In this document: piece after piece, positions 17,206 to 26,106 of the stretch
How the letters are laid out: the number at the start of each line of letters is the position of its first letter
Position numbering within the stretch: position 1 is the first letter of the stretch
NCBI RefSeq assembly: GCF_003194385.1
Contig: NZ_LAPT01000082.1
Span: 1-64,000, forward strand
DNA length: 64,000 nt
Reading direction: 5' to 3'
From: Pokkaliibacter plantistimulans
GTDB taxonomy: Bacteria > Pseudomonadota > Gammaproteobacteria > Pseudomonadales > Balneatricaceae
Made by a program: the position numbers and the translations under genes
Notes under the pieces: generated by a model
The model's input: the letters and a program-made list of their open reading frames with translations, nothing else
What the model was told of the DNA's origin: nothing
Database searches by the model: none

Positions 17206-20165
17206 TGTCACTCACAGCTGTGGTGCTGACCTGTATCACCTACATACTTGCCCTGTTTGGTCTGGCTTGGGCTACAGACAATGGGCGCATCCCCAGCCGC
17301 TGGCTGCATCATCCGTTTGTCTATGTGCTGTCGCTCGGCGTCTATGCCAGTGCCTGGACATTCTATGGTGCCGTCGGGCTGGCCAATACCTATGGCATTG
17401 GCTTTCTGGCAGCCTATCTCGGCGCCTCGCTGGCCTTTGTTCTGGCGCCCGTGATTTTTGTCCCCATCCTGCGCCTGTGTCGTAGCTATCAATTCAGTTC
17501 ACTGGCAGATCTGCTGGCCTTTCGCTTCCGAAGTCGGGTGGCTGGCGTATTGACGACCCTGTTCATGCTGATGGCATCCATTCCTCTCCTGTCCGTGCAA
17601 ATCCAGGCTGTGGCAGAGTCAGTCAACATCCTGAATCAACGCCTGCAGGGCCCCGTCGTCGCCCAGGTGTTTTGCGTTACGCTGACGCTGTTCACCATGC
17701 TCTTTGGTGCGCGCCACCCCTCGATTCGAGATAAGCACGAAGGTCTGGTGTTCACCCTTGCGATCAAGTCCCTGCTCAAGCTGGCTGCGATGGTGATCAT
17801 GGCCTGTTATGTGCTTTGGGGTATTTTTGATGGCCCGAACGACCTGCTGGAATGGCTGCAACTGGCCACATTGACCCAGCCCCAACCCATTAACGATGAT
17901 GCTTGGCGCACCCTACTACTGGCATTCTTCGCCAGTGTCATCGTGATGCCTCATATGTTCCATATTTCCTTTACCGAAAATCTGAACAATCGGGCATTCC
18001 GACAGGCAGCTTGGGTGATGCCCTGTTTCCTGATTCTGATGTGTCTGGTGATTCCACTGATTGTCTGGGCAGGTATACGACTGGCCATCAATGGCAACCC
18101 GGAGTACATGATTCTTTATCTGGGGCAGCAACAGCAGCAACTTCTGCTGACCATCCTGTCGTTCGTCGGCGGCCTGGCCGCGTCCAGTGGCATCATGATC
18201 GTCAGTGTACTGGCCCTCGCTGCGATGATCCTCAACCACCTGCTGCTACCCACCTTTCAGCCCAACCCCAGGACGGATTTCTACCGCTGGTTGCTATGGT
18301 CAAAACGGAGTCTGATCGTAACCGTGGTATGGCTGGCTCATTTTTACTACAGCACTGTTGGTCAGGCCTATCCGCTGTACCTGCAGGGTCTCATCGCTTT
18401 CGTTGCCTTTCTGCAGTTCATGCCTGGCCTGCTTGCCACGCTATTCTGGCCTCGCGGACACCGCCTGGGATTTATCTGGGGCCTGCTTACAGGCATGGGA
18501 TACTGGCTAGTGAGCATGCTGTTACCTCTGGTAACAGGACACACCGACGCCCCCAGCCTCAGCCTGTACACCGATAACTGGCATCAGTCGGCGCTGTACT
18601 CTCTGACCCTCAACACGCTGATTTTCAGTGTCATTTCCATCTACTCCAAGGCCACAGCCAAAGAACAGCAGGTGGCACAGATTTGCGCTCTTAATGCCCT
18701 GCCCAGCCCAGTGGGTAAACAGGTGATGGTCACCAACTGTCAGGACTTTATTCTTTGCCTGACTCCCCATCTGGGCTACCGCACGGCCGAGAAGGAAGTA
18801 TTGCAGGCCATGGATGATCTGGCTCTGGAGCCGGATGATCATCGCCCTTCGAGCCTCCGACGGTTGCGTGACCGACTGGAGACCAATCTGTCCGGCCTGC
18901 TGGGCCCGACCGAGGCGGAAGAGATACTCGACTCCTCCATTCCGTCACAGGGTGACGACACGCTGTACAAAGCCACTGATATTCACATCATTGAGAGTCA
19001 GTTGAGCCAGTACAAGTCACGTCTCACAGGCCTTGCGGGAGAGTTGGACAGCTTACGCCGCTTTCACCGCAACATTCTGCTGCACTTGCCCATTGGCGTC
19101 TGCGCACTGGGAGAGGATCAGGAAATCGCGCTATGGAACAACGCCATGGTGACCTATACCGGCCTCAGTGCAGAACAGGTACTTGGCAGTACCCTGAATG
19201 ACCTACCTCATCCCTGGCAGGATCTGCTCAGTGGATTTATCTGCAGTGGCCAGGCGCGCCAGAGCACCCAGGAAGTCAACTGGGAAGCTCACACTCGCTG
19301 GTTCAGTTTGCAGCGTCTGGATATTCAGGCCGAAACCGATGAAGCGCCAGTAGGAGAGCACAGCGTCATCCTGCTCGAAGATGAGACCGAGACCAAACTG
19401 ATTGATGATCGCCTCGCTCACAGTGAACGACTCATATCCGTCGGCCGACTGGCAGCAGGCGTGGCCCATGAGATCGGCAATCCGGTGACCGCGATTGCCT
19501 GTCTGGCACAAAATCTCAAGTACGAAACGGATGTCCCGGAGATTCTCGAAATTGCTGGCCAACAGGTGCAGCAGACCGAGCGCATCAGCCGTATTGTTCA
19601 GTCACTGCTGACCTTCTCCCATACCGGCCAGCACTCCGACCCTCGCCACTATGAGCCGTTGAACATCAACGACTGCATCAGCGAAGCCATCCACCTTGTG
19701 CGCCTTGACCATCGCGGTCGCCAGTTGCATTTCATCAATCACTGTCATACGCAGTTGCTGGTTGCGGGTGATGCGCAACGCCTGATCCAGGTATTCGTCA
19801 ACCTGTTCAACAACGCCAGAGATGCTTCTGCAGACGGGGCCCCTATCGAAGTTCGGGGTTACACCGATGAGTTTTCAGTGATTGTTCAGGTTGAGGATCA
19901 CGGTCGTGGCATCCCGGCCGATGCACTGGAGCACTTGTTTGAACCCTTTTTCACCACTAAAGAGCCGGGCAAGGGCACAGGGTTGGGCTTGTCCCTCGTC
20001 TACAGTATCATCGAGGAACATTATGGTAAGATCGAAGTCCAAAGCAGAACGGCTGCAGCCCCCAAGGACTCAGATGGAGCCGATGCCCAAGAACAATCAA
20101 CCGGCACCTGTATCACCTTAACGCTTCCCCGCTACCTGTCGGTGGAAGCCTCGAGCGAAGGCTAA
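17205..20165 (+). CDS. cbrA: Sensor histidine kinase CbrA with transporter-like N-terminus
   Basis: Membrane sensor of the CbrAB carbon/nitrogen balance system. The 986 residues begin with a sodium:solute symporter-like region of about 12-13 membrane helices (1 to ~490). A linker, a PAS-like domain (about 620-720), a HisKA domain with H755 in VAHEIGNP and an HATPase domain (NLFNNARDA, GRGIP, GTGLGLSL) follow. The ATG at 17205 is preferred over an upstream frame extension because it overlaps the gluQ stop and begins the first membrane helix. cbrB starts 2 bases after the stop. Confidence 0.96.
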   Translation: MSLTAVVLTCITYILALFGLAWATDNGRIPSRWLHHPFVYVLSLGVYASAWTFYGAVGLANTYGIGFLAAYLGASLAFVLAPVIFVPILRLCRSYQFSSLADLLAFRFRSRVAGVLTTLFMLMASIPLLSVQIQAVAESVNILNQRLQGPVVAQVFCVTLTLFTMLFGARHPSIRDKHEGLVFTLAIKSLLKLAAMVIMACYVLWGIFDGPNDLLEWLQLATLTQPQPINDDAWRTLLLAFFASVIVMPHMFHISFTENLNNRAFRQAAWVMPCFLILMCLVIPLIVWAGIRLAINGNPEYMILYLGQQQQQLLLTILSFVGGLAASSGIMIVSVLALAAMILNHLLLPTFQPNPRTDFYRWLLWSKRSLIVTVVWLAHFYYSTVGQAYPLYLQGLIAFVAFLQFMPGLLATLFWPRGHRLGFIWGLLTGMGYWLVSMLLPLVTGHTDAPSLSLYTDNWHQSALYSLTLNTLIFSVISIYSKATAKEQQVAQICALNALPSPVGKQVMVTNCQDFILCLTPHLGYRTAEKEVLQAMDDLALEPDDHRPSSLRRLRDRLETNLSGLLGPTEAEEILDSSIPSQGDDTLYKATDIHIIESQLSQYKSRLTGLAGELDSLRRFHRNILLHLPIGVCALGEDQEIALWNNAMVTYTGLSAEQVLGSTLNDLPHPWQDLLSGFICSGQARQSTQEVNWEAHTRWFSLQRLDIQAETDEAPVGEHSVILLEDETETKLIDDRLAHSERLISVGRLAAGVAHEIGNPVTAIACLAQNLKYETDVPEILEIAGQQVQQTERISRIVQSLLTFSHTGQHSDPRHYEPLNINDCISEAIHLVRLDHRGRQLHFINHCHTQLLVAGDAQRLIQVFVNLFNNARDASADGAPIEVRGYTDEFSVIVQVEDHGRGIPADALEHLFEPFFTTKEPGKGTGLGLSLVYSIIEEHYGKIEVQSRTAAAPKDSDGADAQEQSTGTCITLTLPRYLSVEASSEG

Positions 20166-20167
20166 TT

Positions 20168-21571
20168 ATGCGCCGTATCCTGATAGTAGAAGATGAAATC
20201 ATCATCCGTCAGGCGCTGAAGAAACTCCTTGAGCGCAACAGTTACACCGTAGACGACACTGGCAGTGTCGACGAAGCCCTAAGTAAAAATCTCGACGATT
20301 ATCAACTTATTATCAGCGACCTGCGCCTGCCCGGGCGCCCCGGCACCGACCTTATAAAGGAAGCGGGCACAACGCCGGTACTGATAATGACGAGCTATGC
20401 CAGCCTGCGCTCTGCCGTAGATGCCATGCGCGAAGGGGCAGTCGATTACATCGCCAAACCCTTCGACCATGAGGAAATGCTGAACAGTGTTCAGCGTATT
20501 ATCCGTCAACGTGAAGAACGTACGTCCCGCCCGGGACGTGCAGCTGCGAATAACAGCACGACGCCACAACGCAGCAGTGCCGAAATAAAGACGCGCATCA
20601 TTGGCTCCTGCGAACCGATGCAGACACTCTTCAAGCGTATCGAAAAAGTAGCCGGGACCGACGCAACCGTTCTTATTCAGGGGGAGTCAGGCACAGGTAA
20701 AGAGCTTGCAGCACGTGCCATTCATGAGCTCAGCCGTCGTGCGGACAAAACCATGATATCGGTTAACTGTGCAGCCATTCCGGAAAGCCTGATCGAGTCA
20801 GAACTGTTCGGCCATGAGAAAGGGGCATTCACCGGCGCCGTGGCCGCCCGCAGCGGGCTGATTGAAGCCGCAGACAGTGGCACCTTGTTTCTGGATGAAG
20901 TGGGAGAACTGCCTCTGGAGGCGCAGGCCAGACTGCTGCGGGTACTACAGGAAAATGAAATACGCCGTGTCGGCTCCATCACCTCAAAGAAAGTCGACGT
21001 CCGCCTGATTACTGCAACGCATCGCAATTTGCGGGAAATGGTCAAGGAAGGAAAATTTCGGGAAGACCTCTATTACCGCCTGTATGTAATGGAAATCCGT
21101 ATGCCTCCATTGCGTGAGCGCGGTCAGGACATTACCGAAATTGCTGAAGTATTCCTGCGTTTGACCAGCGATCGGATGGGTAAATCAGGCCTGCTGTTTG
21201 CGCCAGACACATTAGACACCATGCTCCACTATCCCTGGCCCGGGAATGTCAGAGAATTGGAAAACGCCATAGAGCGGGCGGTAATTCTGGTAGATGATCA
21301 CCTGATTACCACCGAACTGCTGGGCATCGAGATAGAAGACGATGAACTGGAGCAGATCGAAGCGCGCCTTGCTTCCACAAGTCCAGCTCAGATGCGCCCA
21401 CTCAGCTCACGTGCAGTCAAAGAAAATCTGTCGCTGGATGACTATTTCCTGCGTTTCGTGCTGGAACACCAGGACAAGATGAGCGAAACAGAGCTGGCAC
21501 AAAAGCTCGGGGTCAGTCGCAAGTGTTTATGGGAAAAGCGCCAAAAGCTTGGCATTCCACGCAAGCGCTGA
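20168..21571 (+). CDS. cbrB: Sigma-54 dependent response regulator CbrB
   Basis: NtrC-family activator phosphorylated by CbrA. The receiver domain has D51 as acceptor. The AAA+ domain contains Walker A GESGTGKE (172-179) and the sigma-54 contact loop GAFTGA (219-224). A Fis-type helix-turn-helix ends the protein (about 428-467). Its 467 residues are standard. In Pseudomonas its main target is the small RNA crcZ immediately downstream. A matching -24/-12 promoter and repeated half-sites are visible here after the stop codon. Confidence 0.97.
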   Translation: MRRILIVEDEIIIRQALKKLLERNSYTVDDTGSVDEALSKNLDDYQLIISDLRLPGRPGTDLIKEAGTTPVLIMTSYASLRSAVDAMREGAVDYIAKPFDHEEMLNSVQRIIRQREERTSRPGRAAANNSTTPQRSSAEIKTRIIGSCEPMQTLFKRIEKVAGTDATVLIQGESGTGKELAARAIHELSRRADKTMISVNCAAIPESLIESELFGHEKGAFTGAVAARSGLIEAADSGTLFLDEVGELPLEAQARLLRVLQENEIRRVGSITSKKVDVRLITATHRNLREMVKEGKFREDLYYRLYVMEIRMPPLRERGQDITEIAEVFLRLTSDRMGKSGLLFAPDTLDTMLHYPWPGNVRELENAIERAVILVDDHLITTELLGIEIEDDELEQIEARLASTSPAQMRPLSSRAVKENLSLDDYFLRFVLEHQDKMSETELAQKLGVSRKCLWEKRQKLGIPRKR

Positions 21572-21582
21572 TCGTTTCAGGC

Positions 21583-21655
21583 GGTAACATGGCAAGCAGG
21601 TAGCACCTGGCAAACTTTGTTACCGCGTTACCTTGATATGATCCCATAGGTAACA
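21583..21655. promoter_or_regulatory. Candidate CbrB upstream activating sites
   Basis: Four half-sites lie in 73 bases: GGTAACA (21583-21589), TGTTACC (21618-21624), CGTTACC (21626-21632) and GGTAACA (21649-21655). The last two form GTTACC-N16-GGTAAC, the inverted arrangement I recall for CbrB targets in Pseudomonas. The cluster sits 60-130 bases before the -24/-12 promoter, the usual place for enhancer sites of an NtrC-type activator. Confidence 0.7.
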
Positions 21656-21716
21656 CATTCCTTCTTTTCACTTCTTTAAAAAACATAAAATTCAATAAAA
21701 TCAGCAACTTAAAAAG

Positions 21717-21733
21717 TTGGCACAGACTCTGCT
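21717..21733 (+). promoter_or_regulatory. Sigma-54 (-24/-12) promoter
   Basis: TTGGCAC, five bases, then CTGCT: GG and GC are spaced exactly 12 bases apart, as required for RpoN. Only the -12 TTGC is degenerate (CTGC). The transcription start would be near 21744. It drives the presumed CrcZ-like RNA, not a protein gene. Confidence 0.75.
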
Positions 21734-21743
21734 CTATACATAG

Positions 21744-22140
21744 CAAAGAAAAATTCTGGCACCTCCAGATCGCCAATAAAAATAAAAATTGATCAGGAAC
21801 GTGTAGAACGCCTCGGTAAAAATAAAAATAAATAGGGGCAGGAAAAAACTGATCGCTTTAGACATCCAGCTTTTTTAACAACCGTTGACGGCTGGAATGG
21901 GTTAGGCATAAGAACGAACCAAAAATAAAAATAAAACCGGTAGACGTACTTGCAACCCACTCCACAAAAGCCACTGGCTGTACTGGATATTTAAAGCGAT
22001 CTGTTTGTTCTTCTTGTTACTCTCAACCACAAGAACAATGTCATGAGTCCGCGTGAATAAAAACAACAGCGGTAGATTCTGTTCACTGCATAAGTTTTCC
22101 TTCGAGTAACAGTTCCCGTTTTTACCTTTTCCCCGTCGGT
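21744..22140 (+). ncRNA. crcZ: CrcZ-like Hfq/Crc-sequestering small RNA
   Basis: The cbrB-pcnB intergenic region is over 650 bases and has no protein gene. It contains five A-rich tracts matching the AAnAAnAA (CA) motif bound by the Hfq distal face with Crc: 21775-21788, 21818-21834, 21921-21936, 22031-22038 and 22056-22068. Three are nearly identical (AATAAAAATAAAA core). The start is set by the sigma-54 promoter; the 3' end is not clear because no strong terminator hairpin was found. Pseudomonas CrcZ has the same position, about 400 nt, the same type of promoter and several CA motifs. Function is inferred from these parallels; primary sequence homology was not tested. Confidence 0.78.
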
Positions 22141-22224
22141 GGTATCATCCGCTACTCTCGTAGTCGTCCAGCAGATGAGACGCTTACGGCACGATTACAC
22201 TCCCTTTGCTAATCCAAGAGCGGT

Positions 22225-23700
22225 ATGGAACATCAGGTTGATTTGTATTATCTGATTGGCTTTGCAGCCATCACAGGCATAGCGATACTGGTCGCCCGCC
22301 TTCTAAGCCGTCCTCGCAACTCAGACAGAGTAATGAATACAGGTCCGGCTCACCACGACACAGTTCCCGTTGCCCCTCAGGACTCGCGCATCATTCAACG
22401 CGATCACCATTCCATTTCCCGCAAAGACATTACCCCGAGCGCACTGAAGGTGTTATACCGCCTGCAGGAAGCTGGCTTTGACGCCTATATCGTTGGTGGC
22501 GGTGTGCGCGACCTATTGTTGAACCTGCATCCCAAAGATTTTGACGTCGCCACTAATGCCAGCCCAGAAGAGGTTCACCGGCTGTTTCGCAACTCACGTA
22601 TGATCGGCCGTCGTTTCAAGATCGTGCACGTACAGTTCGGTCGCGAAATCATTGAAGTGGCGACGTTTCGCGCACACCACGCTGAACAGGAAGAGCAGGG
22701 CTCGGATCATAGCCGTCAGGCAGCCAACGGTATGCTGCTTCGGGATAATGTCTACGGTACGCTGGAAGAGGATGTTGAACGACGGGACTTCACAATCAAT
22801 GCGCTCTACTACACCACAAAAGACTTCTGTATCTACGACTATCATGGCGGCATTAGCGACCTCAACAACCGCGTAGTACGAATTATCGGTGAGCCCGAAG
22901 CCCGTTACCGGGAAGACCCTGTTCGTATGTTGCGAGCGGTCCGCTTTGCCGGCAAGCTCGGGTTTGATATTGAGCCCGTTACCGCTGCCCCGATTCATCA
23001 GTTAGCGCCTCTTCTGGCTGCTGTTTCAAACGCCCGTCTGTTTGACGAAGTGCTCAAGCTGCTCAGTTCAGGTCACGGCCTGCCCACATGGAAACTGATG
23101 TGGCAGTACGGGCTGATCGCCCCCATGCTGCCTGACACTTGGCAGAGCCTGCAAGGCGACGATGAACAGACTGTGCAGAACCGGATGATGATTGAACTGG
23201 CCCTCGCCAATACCGATAAGCGTATTGCCGAAGGTCGTCCCGTTACCCCCGCCTTCCTCTATGCAGTACTGCTGTGGGCCCCTTTACTAGAAGAGCTCAG
23301 CTATTTGCAGGATGAAGAGCGCATGCCATTAATTCCTGCCATGCATGAAGCTGCGCAGCGCATCATGGATCGTCAGGTAAAGCATATCGCTATTCCCCGC
23401 CGCATCAGCAGCATCATGCGTGAGATTTGGGAACTGCAGTTCCGGCTTCCACGTCGTCAGGGAAAACGCCCGGACCAACTCATGGAACATCCTCGTTTTC
23501 GCGCCTCCTATGACTTCCTGCGCTTGCGAGAAGAGAGCGGTGAAGACCTCAACGGCCTGGGCATCTGGTGGGAGCGTTATCAGGAGCAGACTGACGACAG
23601 TCGCCGCTCGATGATTCAGGATCTCAAGGAAAACTACAGTGAGCCGCCACGCAGCAAGCGTCGACGCCGGCCACGTAAGCGGACCCCCTCTAATGAATGA
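22225..23700 (+). CDS. pcnB: Poly(A) polymerase I with N-terminal membrane segment
   Basis: Adds 3' poly(A) tails that mark RNAs for decay. The nucleotidyltransferase core has GGGVRDLL (91-98) and D105/D107 in DFDVAT, followed by the RNA-binding body and a basic tail (KRRRRPRKR). At 491 residues it resembles PcnB rather than CCA-adding enzymes. The first 36 residues are unusual: residues 7-26 are a clean hydrophobic helix followed by Arg residues. A second ATG at 22333 would remove it. Neither start has a strong ribosome-binding site. The stop overlaps the folK start. Confidence 0.93.
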   Translation: MEHQVDLYYLIGFAAITGIAILVARLLSRPRNSDRVMNTGPAHHDTVPVAPQDSRIIQRDHHSISRKDITPSALKVLYRLQEAGFDAYIVGGGVRDLLLNLHPKDFDVATNASPEEVHRLFRNSRMIGRRFKIVHVQFGREIIEVATFRAHHAEQEEQGSDHSRQAANGMLLRDNVYGTLEEDVERRDFTINALYYTTKDFCIYDYHGGISDLNNRVVRIIGEPEARYREDPVRMLRAVRFAGKLGFDIEPVTAAPIHQLAPLLAAVSNARLFDEVLKLLSSGHGLPTWKLMWQYGLIAPMLPDTWQSLQGDDEQTVQNRMMIELALANTDKRIAEGRPVTPAFLYAVLLWAPLLEELSYLQDEERMPLIPAMHEAAQRIMDRQVKHIAIPRRISSIMREIWELQFRLPRRQGKRPDQLMEHPRFRASYDFLRLREESGEDLNGLGIWWERYQEQTDDSRRSMIQDLKENYSEPPRSKRRRRPRKRTPSNE

Positions 23701-24196
23701 TGCCTGGCATGGTACGGAATTAGCCTGGATTGGTCTTGGTAGCAATCTGGAGTCACCTCACACTCAAGTGAGTACTGCACTGGAAGAGCTAGCAGGCATT
23801 CCAACTACTTGCGTACTGGCTCATTCAGGGTTATATCGTTCCGATCCGGTTGGCCCTCTTGGCCAACCTGACTACATCAACGCCGTTGCCTTACTCCGTA
23901 CGCAGCTTGAACCTCATGATCTGCTGGATGCCTTACAGGTCATAGAACAACTGCATCAGCGTCGGCGCATTCAACACTGGGGGCCGAGAACACTAGACCT
24001 CGACCTGCTACTTTACGGACAACAGCAAATCAGCACTGATCGCCTCCAAGTTCCCCACCCTTACCTGAGCCAGCGTAGTTTCGTACTCTATCCGCTGGCC
24101 GAAATCAGCCCTGGACTCACCCTTCCCGGTCTAGGCGCTCTGTTCGATTTATTAGCCCAATGCCCGATGGGCACACTGAATCGTATTCCCGTATAA
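23693..24196 (+). CDS. folK: HPPK (folate pyrophosphokinase)
   Basis: Transfers pyrophosphate from ATP to 6-hydroxymethyl-7,8-dihydropterin in folate synthesis. The 167 residues contain the expected motifs: GLGSNL near the start, GPLGQPDYINAV, and WGPRTLDLDLLLYG. The ATG at 23693 overlaps the last codons of pcnB and is preferred to an upstream in-frame ATG (23639), which would add 18 non-family residues. folP, the next enzyme of the pathway, is encoded elsewhere in this window (39460-40284). Confidence 0.95.
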   Translation: MNDAWHGTELAWIGLGSNLESPHTQVSTALEELAGIPTTCVLAHSGLYRSDPVGPLGQPDYINAVALLRTQLEPHDLLDALQVIEQLHQRRRIQHWGPRTLDLDLLLYGQQQISTDRLQVPHPYLSQRSFVLYPLAEISPGLTLPGLGALFDLLAQCPMGTLNRIPV

Positions 24197-24318
24197 TTTT
24201 GCTGCACTACAACAAAGAATAAGAGGACATGCGCTTGATCTTCGTTGTCATGACATGTCGCTCCAGTTGCATGCTCAACTAGTCTGGCTTCCATGCCTTG
24301 TTCAGGAACATTACTGAA

Positions 24319-25113
24319 ATGAAAAAGGTAACCCTGCACACCCTGACGCAGATGAAAGCGTCTGGCGAAAAAATTACCTGTCTTACTGCCTACGATGCCT
24401 GCTTTGCCAAAGTGCAAGACGAGGCTGGTGTCGAGATCATCCTGGTGGGTGATTCCCTTGGCATGGTGCTGCAAGGCAATAACAGCACTCTGCCTGTTAC
24501 CGTTGAAGAAATGGTGTATCACACACGAGCCGTGGCTCGCGGCACACAACGTGCTATGGTGATGGCTGATATGCCCTTCATGAGCTATGCCACTCCGGCA
24601 CAGGCAATGCAGAACGCCGGTTTACTGATGCAGGCAGGCGCCCACATTCTAAAACTGGAAGGTGGCGCATGGCTGGCTGAAACAGTTCGCATGCTCAGTG
24701 ACAGAGGCGTACCTGTGTGCGCCCACCTTGGCCTGACGCCGCAAGCGGTCAACAAGCTGGGCGGCTTTCGTGTTCAGGGTCGTACACCTGAAAGCGCCAG
24801 GGAGCTGCTTGACGATGCAGCGATTCTGGAGGAAGCCGGTGCAAGTATGCTACTTCTGGAGTGCGTCCCAAGTAGCCTCGCCGCCGCCATCACACAGCAA
24901 GCACAGGTGCCTGTCATCGGTATCGGTGCGGGTGCAGCAACCGACTCACAGGTACTGGTCATGCATGATCTGCTGGGCTTAAATACCGGTTACGTACCCC
25001 GCTTTGTTAAGAACTTCATGACAGAAGCAGAAGATATTCCTGGCGCTTTCCGCGCCTATGTCGCAGCCGTTAAGGAAGGTCGCTTTCCTTCTGACGAACA
25101 TGGATTTGAATAA
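24319..25113 (+). CDS. panB: Ketopantoate hydroxymethyltransferase
   Basis: Converts 2-oxoisovalerate to ketopantoate using methylene-tetrahydrofolate, the first committed step to pantothenate. From the ATG at 24319, with AGGAA 10 bases upstream, the protein is 264 residues, exactly the E. coli length. It shows LTAYDA, GDSLGMV and AHLGLTPQ. An earlier start would add MFRNITE. The stop overlaps panC by TAATG. A folK-panB-panC order implies a folate-linked operon. Confidence 0.96.
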   Translation: MKKVTLHTLTQMKASGEKITCLTAYDACFAKVQDEAGVEIILVGDSLGMVLQGNNSTLPVTVEEMVYHTRAVARGTQRAMVMADMPFMSYATPAQAMQNAGLLMQAGAHILKLEGGAWLAETVRMLSDRGVPVCAHLGLTPQAVNKLGGFRVQGRTPESARELLDDAAILEEAGASMLLLECVPSSLAAAITQQAQVPVIGIGAGAATDSQVLVMHDLLGLNTGYVPRFVKNFMTEAEDIPGAFRAYVAAVKEGRFPSDEHGFE

Positions 25114-25961
25114 TGCTAGTACTGCCCACCATTGCTGAGCTACGCCAGCAACTCCATGTCGAACGCATGCGTACTCACAAGATTGCCTTCGTGCCAACTA
25201 TGGGTAACCTGCACGATGGCCATATTTCGCTGATTCACAAAGCCCGTGAAGAAGCAGATGTGGTCGTGGCGAGCATCTTTGTCAACCCGCTGCAGTTCGG
25301 CGCCAATGAGGATCTGGAACGCTACCCACGTACCTTTGCGGAAGACAGCGCCAAACTCGAAGAAAGCGGTTGTGATTATTTATTTGCCCCCAGTGTCGAG
25401 GAAATGTATCCGCAAGGTCTGACCAGTCAGACCATAGTTGATGTTCCAAGGCTGTCATCATTGCATTGCGGTGCCAGCAGACCAGGACACTTTCGTGGCG
25501 TAGCCACAGTCGTCGCCAAACTCTTTGGCATTGTTCAGCCTGATGTTGCCATCTTTGGCCTGAAAGATTTCCAGCAACTGGCGGTGATTCGCCAGATGGT
25601 CAACGACCTCTGCTTGCCCGTTACCATTCTTGGAGCAGAAATTGCGCGTGCAGAAAGCGGTCTTGCGTTAAGTTCACGTAATGGCTACCTGACCTCCGGC
25701 GAGTTGCAGACCGCGCCCCTGCTGTACCAGACTCTGCAGGGTATTGAGCAGCGCATTACCGCAGGAGAGGTAGACTTCAGACAGCTCGAAGCGGAAGCCA
25801 AGCAACAGTTGAATGAACTGGGGCTAGAACCTGATTACTTCAACATCTGTAACCAGGCGACACTGGAACTGGCAGAGTCCGATGACAAGCAGTTAGTTAT
25901 TCTGGCAGCCAGCTACCTGGGCAAGGCACGACTGATCGACAATATTCGTATTCAACGCTGA
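25113..25961 (+). CDS. panC: Pantothenate synthetase
   Basis: ATP-dependent condensation of pantoate and beta-alanine to pantothenate. The 282 residues contain the HIGH-type motif HDGH (VPTMGNLHDGH), FVNPLQF and a KMSKS-like SSRNGYL. It is translationally coupled to panB by a one-base overlap. A strong terminator follows, and panD, which follows panC in Pseudomonas, is not here. Confidence 0.97.
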   Translation: MLVLPTIAELRQQLHVERMRTHKIAFVPTMGNLHDGHISLIHKAREEADVVVASIFVNPLQFGANEDLERYPRTFAEDSAKLEESGCDYLFAPSVEEMYPQGLTSQTIVDVPRLSSLHCGASRPGHFRGVATVVAKLFGIVQPDVAIFGLKDFQQLAVIRQMVNDLCLPVTILGAEIARAESGLALSSRNGYLTSGELQTAPLLYQTLQGIEQRITAGEVDFRQLEAEAKQQLNELGLEPDYFNICNQATLELAESDDKQLVILAASYLGKARLIDNIRIQR

Positions 25962-25986
25962 GGCCGGTTATCCGGCCTTTTTATTA
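25962..25986 (+). terminator. Intrinsic terminator after panC
   Basis: GGCCGG-TTAT-CCGGCC stem-loop directly followed by TTTTTATT. It begins at the panC stop codon. Confidence 0.92.
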
Positions 25987-26106
25987 TCTTGCGCCTTGTC
26001 ATAGCCATTTAATCTAACCAGCAGCATAGTATCGGCTGGAATATTAACCCGGCCATCACCTATGATGGCCTAAGCAACCAAGTACAACTCATCAAGGGAG
26101 ATCCTT

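Noticed and set aside
24192-24197. TATAAT between folK and panB as a promoter
   Set aside because: No -35 box at an acceptable distance; left unannotated.
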